Below, in pieces: positions 1-8,837 of a stretch of 64,000 nucleotides of DNA. The translations under genes and the position numbers were made by a program. Source of the DNA: an uncultured Pelagibacteraceae bacterium (GTDB lineage Bacteria; Pseudomonadota; Alphaproteobacteria; Pelagibacterales; Pelagibacteraceae); assembly GCA_902619835.1 (NCBI GenBank), contig CACNFS010000004.1:1-64000 (forward strand). Direction: 5' to 3'. The notes beneath the pieces are model-generated. The model searched no databases, was not told where the DNA came from, and worked only from the letters and a program-made list of their open reading frames with translations. Numbering within the stretch: position 1 is the stretch's first letter; every line of letters begins with the position of its first letter.

Positions 1-688
1 ATTTATCTTCAATCATTGTTTTATGTCTATTTTCCATTTGCCAAGATTGAGCTGCACCTTTTGAAATTACTTCAATCACATCATGCATATTTAATCCTGC
101 ATTCATTCCAAAATTTATTGCTTCAGATAATCCTTGTACTAAGCCTGCAATACAAATTTGATTTACCATCTTCGTTAACTGACCGCTGCCTGATGGACCA
201 AGAAGTTTTATCTTTTTACTATAGCAATCAATAACTGGTTCAGCCTTTTTGTACGGAGCTTCATCTCCTCCAACCATCACAGTTAAAATTCCACCTTCAG
301 CTCCAGCTTGTCCACCTGAAATAGGTGCATCCAAGAAATCAAAACCTTTTGATTTTGCCTCTTTGTAAAGTTCTCTAGCAATATTTGCAGATGCAGTAGT
401 ATTATCTACGTAGATCGCACCTTTTTTTGCGGTTTTAAATAAACCTTTCTCACCTAAAGTCACCTCTCTTAAATCATTATCGTTTCCAACACATGTAAAA
501 ATAAAATCACAGTCTTTCGCAGCATCCATTGGAGTATCTGCTGTTTTACCTTTGTATTCTTTAACCCATTTTTCTGCTTTAGCTTTAGTTCTATTATAAA
601 CAGTTACATCGTGGCCACCTTTTGATATATAACCTGCCATGGGAAAGCCCATTACACCCAAACCTATGAAAGCAACTTTACAACTCAT
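1..688 (-). CDS. 3-hydroxyisobutyrate dehydrogenase family (partial, 3' end outside window)
   Basis: About 229 residues of an NAD(P)-dependent beta-hydroxyacid dehydrogenase, read on the minus strand from an ATG at 688. The N-terminus carries the Rossmann motif GLGVMG (residues 9-14). Further on are the substrate-binding DAPISGGQAGAEGG stretch and the GSGQLTKMVNQ segment that holds the catalytic lysine of this family. Family members oxidise 3-hydroxyisobutyrate (valine breakdown) or reduce tartronate semialdehyde, and the sequence seen does not separate these. Full-length relatives have about 290 residues, so about 60 are missing beyond the window edge. Its start codon lies only 2 bp from the divergent MFS gene. 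Confidence 0.88.
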   Translation of the reverse strand, partial: MSCKVAFIGLGVMGFPMAGYISKGGHDVTVYNRTKAKAEKWVKEYKGKTADTPMDAAKDCDFIFTCVGNDNDLREVTLGEKGLFKTAKKGAIYVDNTTASANIARELYKEAKSKGFDFLDAPISGGQAGAEGGILTVMVGGDEAPYKKAEPVIDCYSKKIKLLGPSGSGQLTKMVNQICIAGLVQGLSEAINFGMNAGLNMHDVIEVISKGAAQSWQMENRHKTMIEDK

Positions 689-690
689 AA

Positions 691-1905
691 ATGATTAACC
701 TATCAATAAATAAAAAAGTAATAATATTCGGGTTTATATTTACATTTTTTTCAAGCTTTGGACAGAGCTTTTTTTTGGGATTGTTTAACGCACCAATAAG
801 AAATGAACTAGGTATTTCCCACGGACAATTTGGAAATATTTATGCAACAGCAACAATTTTTTCTAGCCTTTTACTTATATGGGTTGGAAAGAAAATCGAT
901 GAGTATCAAATAATTTATTATTCTTTTTTTGTCATTTTTTTGTTATTTTTTTCAACTTTATTTTTTTCTTTTATCAATAGTATTATTTTTTTATCCATTG
1001 GTATATTTTTAATGAGATTTTCTGGCCAAGGGTTAATGAGCCATACTTCTACGACTACAATCTCAAGATTTTTTGAGAGGTCTAGAGGAAAAGCTCTAAG
1101 CACAATTTGGTTTGGATTGTCATCTGCAGAATTCATTTTACCAGTATTAGTAACTTACTTGTTTGTAATTTATTCTTGGAGATCAGTTTGGCAAGGAATA
1201 GCAATTATTATAATTATATTTTTGCCATTTGTTGTTTTATATACAATCAAAAAAATTAAATTAGATTCTAGAGAAAAAGATTTAGATTCTAAAAAAATTT
1301 TTAAAATTAAAAGCTGGAATAGAAAAGAAGTAATTAAAGATTATAGATTTTATATTGTTTCACTTAATATGCTCGCGATGCCTTGGATAGCCACTGGTGT
1401 ATTCGTTTATCAGTCATTTATTTCAGACTCTAAAATGTGGAATATTTACACAATACCAAAAGCATTTATGGTTTATTCATTAGCTTCTATAGTAACTTTA
1501 TTTTTCTCGGGTTTTTTAGTTGACAAATTTACAAGTAGAAAATTAATCCCAATTATGAATGTACCTCTGTTAATAGCTATGTTTGTATTATTTTATTATC
1601 AACATGAAATGTCAGCATTTGTTTTTTTAGGTTTAGTAGGTATTTCAAATGGATTAGCTAACGTGCTCGGGTCATCTACTTGGGCAGAAATATATGGAGT
1701 AAAATTTATTGGATCTATCAAAGCTTTGACTACAGCTTTTATGGTTTTTTCAACTGCTTTTGGAACAGCAGTATTTGGTTTAATGATTGATAATGGCTTT
1801 TCAATTGAAAATATTGCTTTTGTATCAGGTATATACATAGTTATTTCGTTATTTCTTTTAATATTAATAAGAAATAAGCTTGAACCTATTAAGCTTAGAA
1901 AATAA
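691..1905 (+). CDS. major facilitator superfamily transporter
   Basis: A 404-residue polytopic membrane protein with about 12 hydrophobic segments. A charged central loop around residues 185-215 separates the two six-helix halves, as is usual in the MFS. The first half has a loop of the type GKKIDEYQ after helix 2, in the place of the MFS A-motif; the second half has the similar VDKFTSRK. The length is normal for the family. The substrate cannot be told from sequence. The gene is divergent from the hydroxyisobutyrate dehydrogenase-type gene 2 bp away, so import of a related organic acid is possible but is inference only. The ATG at 691 is the first in frame. Confidence 0.85.
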   Translation: MINLSINKKVIIFGFIFTFFSSFGQSFFLGLFNAPIRNELGISHGQFGNIYATATIFSSLLLIWVGKKIDEYQIIYYSFFVIFLLFFSTLFFSFINSIIFLSIGIFLMRFSGQGLMSHTSTTTISRFFERSRGKALSTIWFGLSSAEFILPVLVTYLFVIYSWRSVWQGIAIIIIIFLPFVVLYTIKKIKLDSREKDLDSKKIFKIKSWNRKEVIKDYRFYIVSLNMLAMPWIATGVFVYQSFISDSKMWNIYTIPKAFMVYSLASIVTLFFSGFLVDKFTSRKLIPIMNVPLLIAMFVLFYYQHEMSAFVFLGLVGISNGLANVLGSSTWAEIYGVKFIGSIKALTTAFMVFSTAFGTAVFGLMIDNGFSIENIAFVSGIYIVISLFLLILIRNKLEPIKLRK

Positions 1906-1943
1906 TTGATTTCTTAAGATTATTTGAATATATACTCTGCATC

Positions 1944-2444
1944 ATGGCAAGAATTACAGTAGAAGACTGTTTAGAAAAAGTTGATAATCAATACGATTTA
2001 GTTTTGTTAGCTAAAGAAAGAACAGTTCAATTAAACGCTGGCGCTCCAATGTTAGTTGAAGAAGATAATGACAAACGAACAATTATATCATTAAGAGAAA
2101 TAGGAGACGGCAAAATAGATGTTAAAGAAGTCGAGGCTAGTGCAATTAAAAGATTAAGAAAAGAACCAGATGAGACCGAGGAACAAGAGGAAATTGAAGA
2201 GGAAACTAACGATGATTTTGAAAATTTATATAAAGGTCAGGTTTCTAAAAGCGGTGTAGCTATATTACCATCAAAAAGAACAAGAAGAATTCCTGAAGTT
2301 AAAAAACCAAGTTTAGCTGACGAAGCCCTTTCAGAGCTAAAAGAAGAGCAACCAAAAATAAAAGAGGAAAACTTAGACACAGAGGAAGCTCCTCTCGAAC
2401 TAAGTGAAGAAGTTTCAGCAGAAGAAGAAAACAAATCAGAGTAA
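1944..2444 (+). CDS. rpoZ: RNA polymerase omega subunit with long acidic tail
   Basis: Residues 1-70 match omega: MARITVEDCLEKVDNQYDLV opens the protein and the RTIISLREIGDGKID segment follows. Omega helps fold and assemble the beta' subunit of RNA polymerase. The protein has 166 residues, longer than typical omega (about 90 in E. coli, about 130 in many alphaproteobacteria). From about residue 75 it is a low-complexity, Glu-rich tail with a short basic patch (KRTRRIP). dusA follows 3 bp downstream, so the two are probably co-transcribed. The start is supported by the conserved MARITVEDC. Confidence 0.9.
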   Translation: MARITVEDCLEKVDNQYDLVLLAKERTVQLNAGAPMLVEEDNDKRTIISLREIGDGKIDVKEVEASAIKRLRKEPDETEEQEEIEEETNDDFENLYKGQVSKSGVAILPSKRTRRIPEVKKPSLADEALSELKEEQPKIKEENLDTEEAPLELSEEVSAEEENKSE

Positions 2445-2447
2445 ATT

Positions 2448-3431
2448 ATGAAGAAAACTGTTTCAGTTGCGCCTATGATGGATTGCACTGATAAGCACGA
2501 AATTTATTTTTTAAGTCTTATAAGCAAAAACATTCATCTGTACACTGAGATGATTGTTGCTAACGCAATTATAAGAGGAGATAGAACTAAATTGCTTTCA
2601 TTTAAAAAAATAAATAATCCTGTAACACTTCAAGTCGGCGGATCAGATCCTAGAGAGTTAGCCGAAGCATGCAAGATTTCTGAAGACTACGGATATAAAG
2701 AAATAAATTTAAATTTAGGTTGTCCAAGTAAAAAAGTACAAAAAAATAAATTTGGCGCATGTTTAATGCAAGAACCAGATCTTGTAGCTAAATGTATTGA
2801 AGCAATGACTAAAGCAACTAAATTACCTGTAACAATAAAAACTAGAATTGGATACAACGATGTAGAAAATTTCAAATTCTTAAAATCTTTTATTCAAACT
2901 ACTAAGGATGCAGGCTCAAAAAAATTCATTATTCATGCAAGAAAAGCTTTACTCAAAAAACTCACTCCAAAAGAAAATTTAAATATTCCACCTTTGAAAT
3001 ATGATTTTGTTTATAAATTGAAAGATTATTTTAAAGGTGATGAGATAATTATTAATGGAGGAGTAAAAACAACAGAAGAAATTAAAAAACACTTAACAAA
3101 AGTAGACGGTGTTATGATTGGCAGAGCTATTTATCACTCACCTTATTTTTTAGCAGATATTGAAAAAGAAATTTTTAAAAATAAAAATGTACCAACAAGA
3201 ACTGAAGTTATGGAAAATTTAATTCCTTATATTCAAGAACAAACATCAAAAGGTGCACAGTTAAACCATATTATGAGACATACGGTAGGTTTGTTTCATG
3301 GACAAAATGGATCAAAAACTTGGAAACAATATCTTTCTAAAAATATGTGCATAAGAGATGCAGATTTGCAAAAAGTGAATCATATTATGGATCAAGTAAG
3401 AAAAAATAATCCTGTTTCTTTAGAGAGATAG
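2448..3431 (+). CDS. dusA: tRNA-dihydrouridine synthase A
   Basis: A flavin enzyme that reduces uridines in the tRNA D-loop to dihydrouridine. The protein has 327 residues, normal for DusA. Visible signatures are APMMDCTDKH at the N-terminus, LNLGCPS (about residues 88-94) and FGACLM with the catalytic Cys near 105. The stretch around LTPKENLNIPPLKYDFVY, followed by IINGG, is typical of DusA rather than DusB or DusC. It lies between rpoZ (3 bp gap) and the TauE-like gene (2 bp gap), which suggests one transcription unit. Confidence 0.93.
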   Translation: MKKTVSVAPMMDCTDKHEIYFLSLISKNIHLYTEMIVANAIIRGDRTKLLSFKKINNPVTLQVGGSDPRELAEACKISEDYGYKEINLNLGCPSKKVQKNKFGACLMQEPDLVAKCIEAMTKATKLPVTIKTRIGYNDVENFKFLKSFIQTTKDAGSKKFIIHARKALLKKLTPKENLNIPPLKYDFVYKLKDYFKGDEIIINGGVKTTEEIKKHLTKVDGVMIGRAIYHSPYFLADIEKEIFKNKNVPTRTEVMENLIPYIQEQTSKGAQLNHIMRHTVGLFHGQNGSKTWKQYLSKNMCIRDADLQKVNHIMDQVRKNNPVSLER

Positions 3432-3433
3432 TT

Positions 3434-4264
3434 TTGGATATCCTTTCTCAATCAGATATAATTTATTTAGTTTTAATAATGATTGCTACAGCAATACCTG
3501 CAGGGTTTGCTGCTGGATTATTTGGTATCGGGGGAGGGTTAGTAACAGTCCCTATATTGTTTTATATATTTAGCTTTTCCGGAATAGAAACGGCTTATGT
3601 CATGCATTTAGCAGTAGGAACCTCATTTGGAATTATTATACCTACCTCAACAGTTTCCGTACTAACCCACCATCAACATAAAGCTGTAGATTTTAGTATT
3701 GTTAAAGGTTTTGGGTTTTTTGTTGCTACTGGAGTAATTCTAGGAACAATTTTCGCTGCAAGCTTGGAAACAAAACCTTTGATACTATTTTTTACAATTA
3801 TTGTTTATGTTCTAGCGTTTTACTTACTATTCTTAAAAGAAAAAGAAACAAATATAGAAATCAAAATAGGATTATTTTCGAAAGCAATTTCAGGAATTGT
3901 AAGCGGTTTTATTTCTGCACCAATGGGCATTGGTGGAGCCGTGATGAATGTTCCAATTTTAAAATTTTTTGGTTATCCAATAAATAAAGCCATTGGAAGT
4001 GCGGCTGCGATTGGGTTTATTATTGCTTTATTTGGTGCAGGGGGTTTTTTAATTTCAGGCTCATACTTGGAGGCTAATTTACCTTTAAGCATTGGTTTTT
4101 TGAATATTCCAGCCTTTTTAGTTTTTTTTCCTATTACTGCCTACATGGCGAGACTTGGAGCAAAAGCTAGCCATAGGGTTGATAAAATGAGAATGACTAA
4201 ATATTTTGGATTGTTCCTTATAGTTATTGGAACCAGATTCTTGTACGAATATTTTAAACTTTAG
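3434..4264 (+). CDS. TauE/SafE family membrane transporter
   Basis: A 276-residue membrane protein with about eight hydrophobic segments. It has two repeated glycine-rich motifs, GLFGIGGGLVTVP (about residues 29-41) and APMGIGGAVMNVP (about 161-173), which mark the TauE/SafE (DUF81) fold as two homologous halves. Family members are proposed to export sulfite, sulfoacetate or similar anions; the substrate here is unknown. The best start is a TTG at 3434, directly after dusA. The 3' end overlaps the convergent phosphomannomutase gene by 4 bp. Confidence 0.85.
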   Translation: MDILSQSDIIYLVLIMIATAIPAGFAAGLFGIGGGLVTVPILFYIFSFSGIETAYVMHLAVGTSFGIIIPTSTVSVLTHHQHKAVDFSIVKGFGFFVATGVILGTIFAASLETKPLILFFTIIVYVLAFYLLFLKEKETNIEIKIGLFSKAISGIVSGFISAPMGIGGAVMNVPILKFFGYPINKAIGSAAAIGFIIALFGAGGFLISGSYLEANLPLSIGFLNIPAFLVFFPITAYMARLGAKASHRVDKMRMTKYFGLFLIVIGTRFLYEYFKL

Positions 4265-5700
4265 ATTTTTTGATCGTAGTCTCCGATCTTTCCAGTTTTT
4301 TGCAAAAGATCATCTATAAATTCAAAAATTTTTTTCTTACTTTCATTTGATTTAGTACTTTCGGTCACAACCACTAAAGATGGTTTATTAGATGATGCTC
4401 TTATTAAGCCCCATGATCCATCCTCAAGAGAAAATCTCACACCATTAACTGTCAATACTTCAGAAATACTTTGATTATCGATCTTGATACCTTCATCTTT
4501 TAATTTCTTGACCTCGTTTACCATTTCATCAACTACTTTATATTTCTCCTCATCTTTACAATAAGGAGCCATTGTTGGGGTTTGATAAGTTACAGGTAGA
4601 GATTTAATAATTTCACTCATTTTTTTATTTTGATCTCCGATAAGGCGGCAAACTTGTATTGCTGAATTAATCCCATCATCATATCCATAACCCAAAGGTT
4701 GATTAAAGAAAAAATGCCCACTCTTTTCAAATCCTGCCAATGCTTTTTCCTTATTAACTTTCCTTTTAATGTGCGAATGTCCAGTTTTCCAATATATAGT
4801 TTTACATCCATTTTCTTTCAAGATTTTATCATTTTTAAATAGTCCAGTTGATTTTACGTCGACGATAAATTTTGAATTTTTATGTTTACTTGAAAGATTT
4901 CTTGCTATCAGTAATCCAATTTTATCTGAGAATATTTCATTTCCTTGATCATCTATTACTCCACATCTATCTCCATCTCCATCAAAACCAAATCCAATAT
5001 CAGCTTTATTATCTTTCACAGCATTAGCTATAGCATTTAGCATTTCAAGATCTTCAGGATTTGGATTATATTTTGGAAAGGACCAATCTAAATTACAATC
5101 TAATTCTATGACTTCGCATCCAATACCTTTTAAAATTTCTGGTGCAAATATTCCTGCTGTACCGTTGCCACAAGCAACCACAGCTTTTATCTTTTTATTT
5201 AATTTGTTTTTAATTAGATCTTGAATATATACTTTTTTAAAATCATCAATTTTTTTTAATGATCCTTTTCCATCTAAAAAATTGTTACTCAAAGTAATAT
5301 CTTTTAAGTTTGCCATTTCCTCAGGCGCATGTGTCAAGCCTTTTTGAATACCCATTTTTACTCCTGTCCAACCATTCTCATTATGACTTGCAGTTATCAT
5401 AGCTATGGCATCTGAGTTTAAATTAAACTGAGCAAAATAAACCATTGGAGAAAGAGACAATCCTACATCCTCAACATTGCATCCAGTTGAAATTAAACCA
5501 TCTGTAAGAGCTTTTTTAATTTTTTCACTATAAGATCTATAATCATGACCAACAATTACCCTTGGATTTTTTATTTTAGTGCTTTGAATAATTTGAGTTC
5601 CAAGGCCTTTGCCTAAATTAGTGATTCCCTCAATATCGATGTCTTTTTCATAGATCCATCTCGCATCATACTCTCTAAAACCATTTGGATTGATTTTCAT
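4261..5700 (-). CDS. phosphomannomutase/phosphoglucomutase
   Basis: A 479-residue alpha-D-phosphohexomutase, which interconverts hexose 6-phosphate and 1-phosphate to supply nucleotide sugars. The phosphoserine loop is TASHNE with Ser near residue 105, and the Mg-binding loop is DGDGDR near residues 240-245. A sugar-binding loop follows (EKSGHFFF), and a C-terminal phosphate-binding segment contains VRFSLEDGSWGLIRASSNKP. The length and RASSNKP pattern fit the PMM/PGM (ManB/AlgC) group better than GlmM. It is a single gene that faces the TauE-like gene with a 4-bp overlap. Upstream is the divergent nrdA region. Confidence 0.9.
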   Translation of the reverse strand: MKINPNGFREYDARWIYEKDIDIEGITNLGKGLGTQIIQSTKIKNPRVIVGHDYRSYSEKIKKALTDGLISTGCNVEDVGLSLSPMVYFAQFNLNSDAIAMITASHNENGWTGVKMGIQKGLTHAPEEMANLKDITLSNNFLDGKGSLKKIDDFKKVYIQDLIKNKLNKKIKAVVACGNGTAGIFAPEILKGIGCEVIELDCNLDWSFPKYNPNPEDLEMLNAIANAVKDNKADIGFGFDGDGDRCGVIDDQGNEIFSDKIGLLIARNLSSKHKNSKFIVDVKSTGLFKNDKILKENGCKTIYWKTGHSHIKRKVNKEKALAGFEKSGHFFFNQPLGYGYDDGINSAIQVCRLIGDQNKKMSEIIKSLPVTYQTPTMAPYCKDEEKYKVVDEMVNEVKKLKDEGIKIDNQSISEVLTVNGVRFSLEDGSWGLIRASSNKPSLVVVTESTKSNESKKKIFEFIDDLLQKTGKIGDYDQKI

Positions 5701-5763
5701 TAGCTATAAATACTAAAGAATATAGACATTTGTTATTAAATGTTTATTAACAAAACTTTCCAC

Positions 5764-5792
5764 TTGCAAAATTAATAAGATGTTCCTATAAT
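5764..5792 (+). promoter_or_regulatory. probable sigma-70 promoter of nrdAB
   Basis: A -35-like TTGCAA at 5764-5769 and a perfect TATAAT at 5787-5792 are separated by 17 bp. They lie in the 186-bp gap between the divergent mutase gene and nrdA. This places transcription start near 5799 and leaves a leader of nearly 90 nt. The call is from pattern only. Confidence 0.55.
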
Positions 5793-5808
5793 GTTCTATT
5801 GATTTAGA

Positions 5809-5853
5809 TGTTATATAGTATATTAACATATCTGTAACACAACATGTAGTTGT
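5809..5853. promoter_or_regulatory. two imperfect palindromes in the nrdA leader (possible NrdR-type sites)
   Basis: The first palindrome spans 5809-5828 (arms TGTTA and TAACA around an AT core). The second, 5839-5853, is ACAAC-ATGTA-GTTGT with perfect 5-bp arms. Their centres are about 27 bp apart, just downstream of the likely promoter. Paired AT-rich palindromes before nrd genes are typical of NrdR control, but these match the usual NrdR box only loosely and the spacing is somewhat shorter than usual. Confidence 0.35.
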
Positions 5854-5886
5854 TTTGTTAACAAATCGAGTAAAAACAAGGAAAAT

Positions 5887-7836
5887 ATGAATAAAAGTGT
5901 ATCATTGGCAATAGAGAAAGCTGTCGACTCTTTAAGCCAAAAAAACCAAAACGAACTAAAGAACAGCGGGCCCAAAAAGCCTGATTTGTTTTCTTTATCA
6001 GGAGAGACTGAGTTATTTCAAAACGAGAAAGGTATAACTATCAAGATAGATAGATCGAGAGATGAAAATTTAACAGACTTTGGTAGAGCTACACTTACGG
6101 ATAGATATTTAGGTCAGAACGAAAGTTTTCAAGATTTATTTGCAAGAGTTGCAAGCGTTTATGCTGATGATAACTTACACGCACAAAGAATTTATAACTA
6201 CATAAGTAATTTATGGTTTATGCCAGCCACACCTGTTTTATCTAATGGCGGTACAGAGAGAGGACTACCAATTTCATGTTTTCTAAACGAAGCTAGCGAC
6301 AGTCTAGAAGGAATTACAAATCTTTGGGAGGAAAATGTTTGGCTTGCAGCCAGAGGCGGTGGTATCGGCAGCTATTGGGGCAATCTAAGATCTATTGGAG
6401 AAAAAATTGGAAAGGTTGGAAAAACTTCTGGAATAATTCCATTTATTAAAGTAATGGACTCTTTAACTTTGGCAATAAGTCAAGGCTCTTTAAGAAGAGG
6501 CTCAGCCGCTTGTTATTTACAAATTGATCATCCTGAAATCGAAGAGTTTATCGAAATGAGAAGGCCGACTGGCGGAGACGTGAATAGAAGATCTTTAAAT
6601 TTACACCATGGTGTTTTAGTAACTGATGAATTTATGAGAGCTGTAGAAACAGGTGGCCAATGGGCATTAAGAAGTCCTTATGATGGATCTGTTCAACAAA
6701 CTATACCAGCAAGAAATTTATGGATAAGATTATTAACTGCAAGAATTGAAACAGGAGAACCTTATATTGTTTATATTGATACGGTTAACAGACAAATTCC
6801 ACAACACCACAAGCTTGCAGGATTAAAAGTTAAAACTTCTAATCTTTGTAGTGAAATCACTTTACCAACTGGAATAGATAATGAGGGGAATCAAAGAACA
6901 GCTGTTTGTTGTCTATCGTCATTAAATTTGGATACATATGATCAGTGGAAAGATGATCAACAGTTTGTGGAAGATGTAATGAGATTTTTAGACAATGTTA
7001 TGAGTGATTTTATCAATAGAGCCCCAAATGAATTTACTCATGCAAAATACTCAGCGATGAGAGAGAGAAGTGTTGGTCTTGGAGTTATGGGGTTACATTC
7101 ATATTTCCAACAGAAAAACATCCCATTTGGATCAGTAATGAGCAAAGTGTGGAACAAAAAAATATTCCAAAACATTCAAGAGAAGGTTGACGAAGCATCA
7201 AAGACTTTAGCTGACGAAAGAGGATCATGCCCTGATGCAGCAGAATATGGAATGAAGGAGAGATTTTCAAACAAAACTGCAATTGCTCCAACAGCCTCTA
7301 TCTCAATTATTTGCGGTGGGTCTTCTCCAGGGATAGAACCAATCGCTGCTAATAGCTATACTCATAAAACGCTATCAGGTTCTTTTAATGTAAGAAATAA
7401 ATATTTAAAAAAGATACTTCAAAAATATAATAAGGATACAGATGAAGTATGGTCAACTATAACAACAAATCAAGGATCCGTATCACATTTAAATTTTTTA
7501 ACAGCAAATGAAAAAGATACATTCAAAACTGCTTTTGAAATCGATCAAAGATGGATTATTGAACTTGGTGCAGATAGAACTCCGCATATATCACAAGCAC
7601 AGTCAGTAAATATCTTTGTTCCAGCAGATATACATAAGAAAGAACTTCACGATATTCATTTTCAAGCATGGAAAAAAGGTCTGAAAAGCCTTTATTACTG
7701 TAGATCCAAATCAATCCAGAGAGCTGAAAATGTAAACAATGGGTCTTCAACAGATGTGACAAAAAATGTTTACTCTGGAAAACAAGAATCAAATAAAGAA
7801 AGCAATAACTATGAGGAGTGTTTATCATGTCAGTAG
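5887..7836 (+). CDS. nrdA: class I ribonucleotide reductase, alpha (catalytic) subunit
   Basis: Reduces ribonucleoside diphosphates to deoxyribonucleotides, together with NrdB. The protein has 649 residues. Seen are the substrate-site redox Cys in PISCFLNE (about residue 131), the catalytic NLCSEI loop with Cys 321 and Glu 323, and the partner Cys in TAVCCLSSLN (about 341-342). The Tyr-Tyr radical relay is in SLYYCRSK. A C-terminal CLSC pair (645 and 648) re-reduces the active site. There is no recognisable N-terminal ATP-cone, so overall allosteric activity control through that domain is probably absent here. nrdB overlaps its 3' end. Confidence 0.94.
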   Translation: MNKSVSLAIEKAVDSLSQKNQNELKNSGPKKPDLFSLSGETELFQNEKGITIKIDRSRDENLTDFGRATLTDRYLGQNESFQDLFARVASVYADDNLHAQRIYNYISNLWFMPATPVLSNGGTERGLPISCFLNEASDSLEGITNLWEENVWLAARGGGIGSYWGNLRSIGEKIGKVGKTSGIIPFIKVMDSLTLAISQGSLRRGSAACYLQIDHPEIEEFIEMRRPTGGDVNRRSLNLHHGVLVTDEFMRAVETGGQWALRSPYDGSVQQTIPARNLWIRLLTARIETGEPYIVYIDTVNRQIPQHHKLAGLKVKTSNLCSEITLPTGIDNEGNQRTAVCCLSSLNLDTYDQWKDDQQFVEDVMRFLDNVMSDFINRAPNEFTHAKYSAMRERSVGLGVMGLHSYFQQKNIPFGSVMSKVWNKKIFQNIQEKVDEASKTLADERGSCPDAAEYGMKERFSNKTAIAPTASISIICGGSSPGIEPIAANSYTHKTLSGSFNVRNKYLKKILQKYNKDTDEVWSTITTNQGSVSHLNFLTANEKDTFKTAFEIDQRWIIELGADRTPHISQAQSVNIFVPADIHKKELHDIHFQAWKKGLKSLYYCRSKSIQRAENVNNGSSTDVTKNVYSGKQESNKESNNYEECLSCQ

Positions 7837-8834
7837 CAGAAAAAACTAAACCAACAATAATTCAGCCTAATAAAATGGGTTTATTAGTAGAAAACCCAGT
7901 TTACAAACCATTTAGATATCCATGGTGTTACGATGCCTGGTTAACTCAACAAAGAATTCATTGGCTACCTGAAGAAGTGCCACTAGGAGATGATGTAAGA
8001 GATTGGCAAAAAAACTTGTCAGTTGAAGAAAAAAATCTTTTAACTCACATCTTTAGATTTTTTACCCAAGCCGATGTAGAAGTAAATAACTGTTATTTAA
8101 GACATTACACAACAGTATTTAAACCAACAGAAGTTTTAATGATGATGACGGCATTTGCTGCAATGGAAACCGTTCACATTGCTGCTTACTCTCATCTGTT
8201 AGATACTATTGGGATGCCAGAAACAGAATATTCAGCATTTTTACAGTATAAAGAAATGAAAGATAAATACGATTACATGCAAGGCTTTGATGTTAAGTCA
8301 AAACATAACATAGCAATGACAATGGCTGTATTTTCTGCTTTCACAGAAGGTTTACAATTGTTTGCAAGTTTCGCAATTTTATTGAATTTCCCTAGGTTTA
8401 ATAAAATGAAAGGGATGGGCCAAATAGTTACTTGGTCAGTTAGAGATGAAACTTTACACTGTAATTCAATGATTAGACTCTTCAGAGATTTCGTAAAAGA
8501 GGAACCGCAAATTTGGAATGATAAATTAAAAAATGAAATCTATGAAGCGTGCAAAACTATTGTCCATCACGAAGATGCTTTTATTGATCTAGCTTTTCAA
8601 ATGGGTCCAATGCAAGGTTTAACTGCAGACGAAGTTAAACAATACATTAGATTTATTGGTAATAGAAGATTAGAGCAATTAGGTTTAAATCCTATTTACG
8701 ATGTTAAGAAAAATCCATTAACATGGTTGGATACAATGCTTAACGGAGTAGAGCACATGAACTTTTTTGAAGGTAGAGCTACAGAATATTCTAAAGCTTC
8801 TACAAAAGGTACATGGGGTGAGGTTTTTGCTTAA
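7827..8834 (+). CDS. nrdB: class I ribonucleotide reductase, beta (radical) subunit
   Basis: Houses the di-iron tyrosyl radical used by NrdA. The start is set at the ATG at 7827 because GAGGAG at 7813-7818 is well placed as its ribosome binding site; an in-frame GTG at 7818 is less likely. This gives 335 residues and a 10-bp overlap with nrdA. Metal ligands are visible as Asp 83, Glu 114, His 117, Glu 174, Glu 208 and His 211. The radical tyrosine is Tyr 121 in METVHIAAYS, so this is a conventional Tyr-radical enzyme. It ends 3 bp from the convergent Anbu gene. Confidence 0.94.
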   Translation: MSVAEKTKPTIIQPNKMGLLVENPVYKPFRYPWCYDAWLTQQRIHWLPEEVPLGDDVRDWQKNLSVEEKNLLTHIFRFFTQADVEVNNCYLRHYTTVFKPTEVLMMMTAFAAMETVHIAAYSHLLDTIGMPETEYSAFLQYKEMKDKYDYMQGFDVKSKHNIAMTMAVFSAFTEGLQLFASFAILLNFPRFNKMKGMGQIVTWSVRDETLHCNSMIRLFRDFVKEEPQIWNDKLKNEIYEACKTIVHHEDAFIDLAFQMGPMQGLTADEVKQYIRFIGNRRLEQLGLNPIYDVKKNPLTWLDTMLNGVEHMNFFEGRATEYSKASTKGTWGEVFA

Positions 8835-8837
8835 AGA

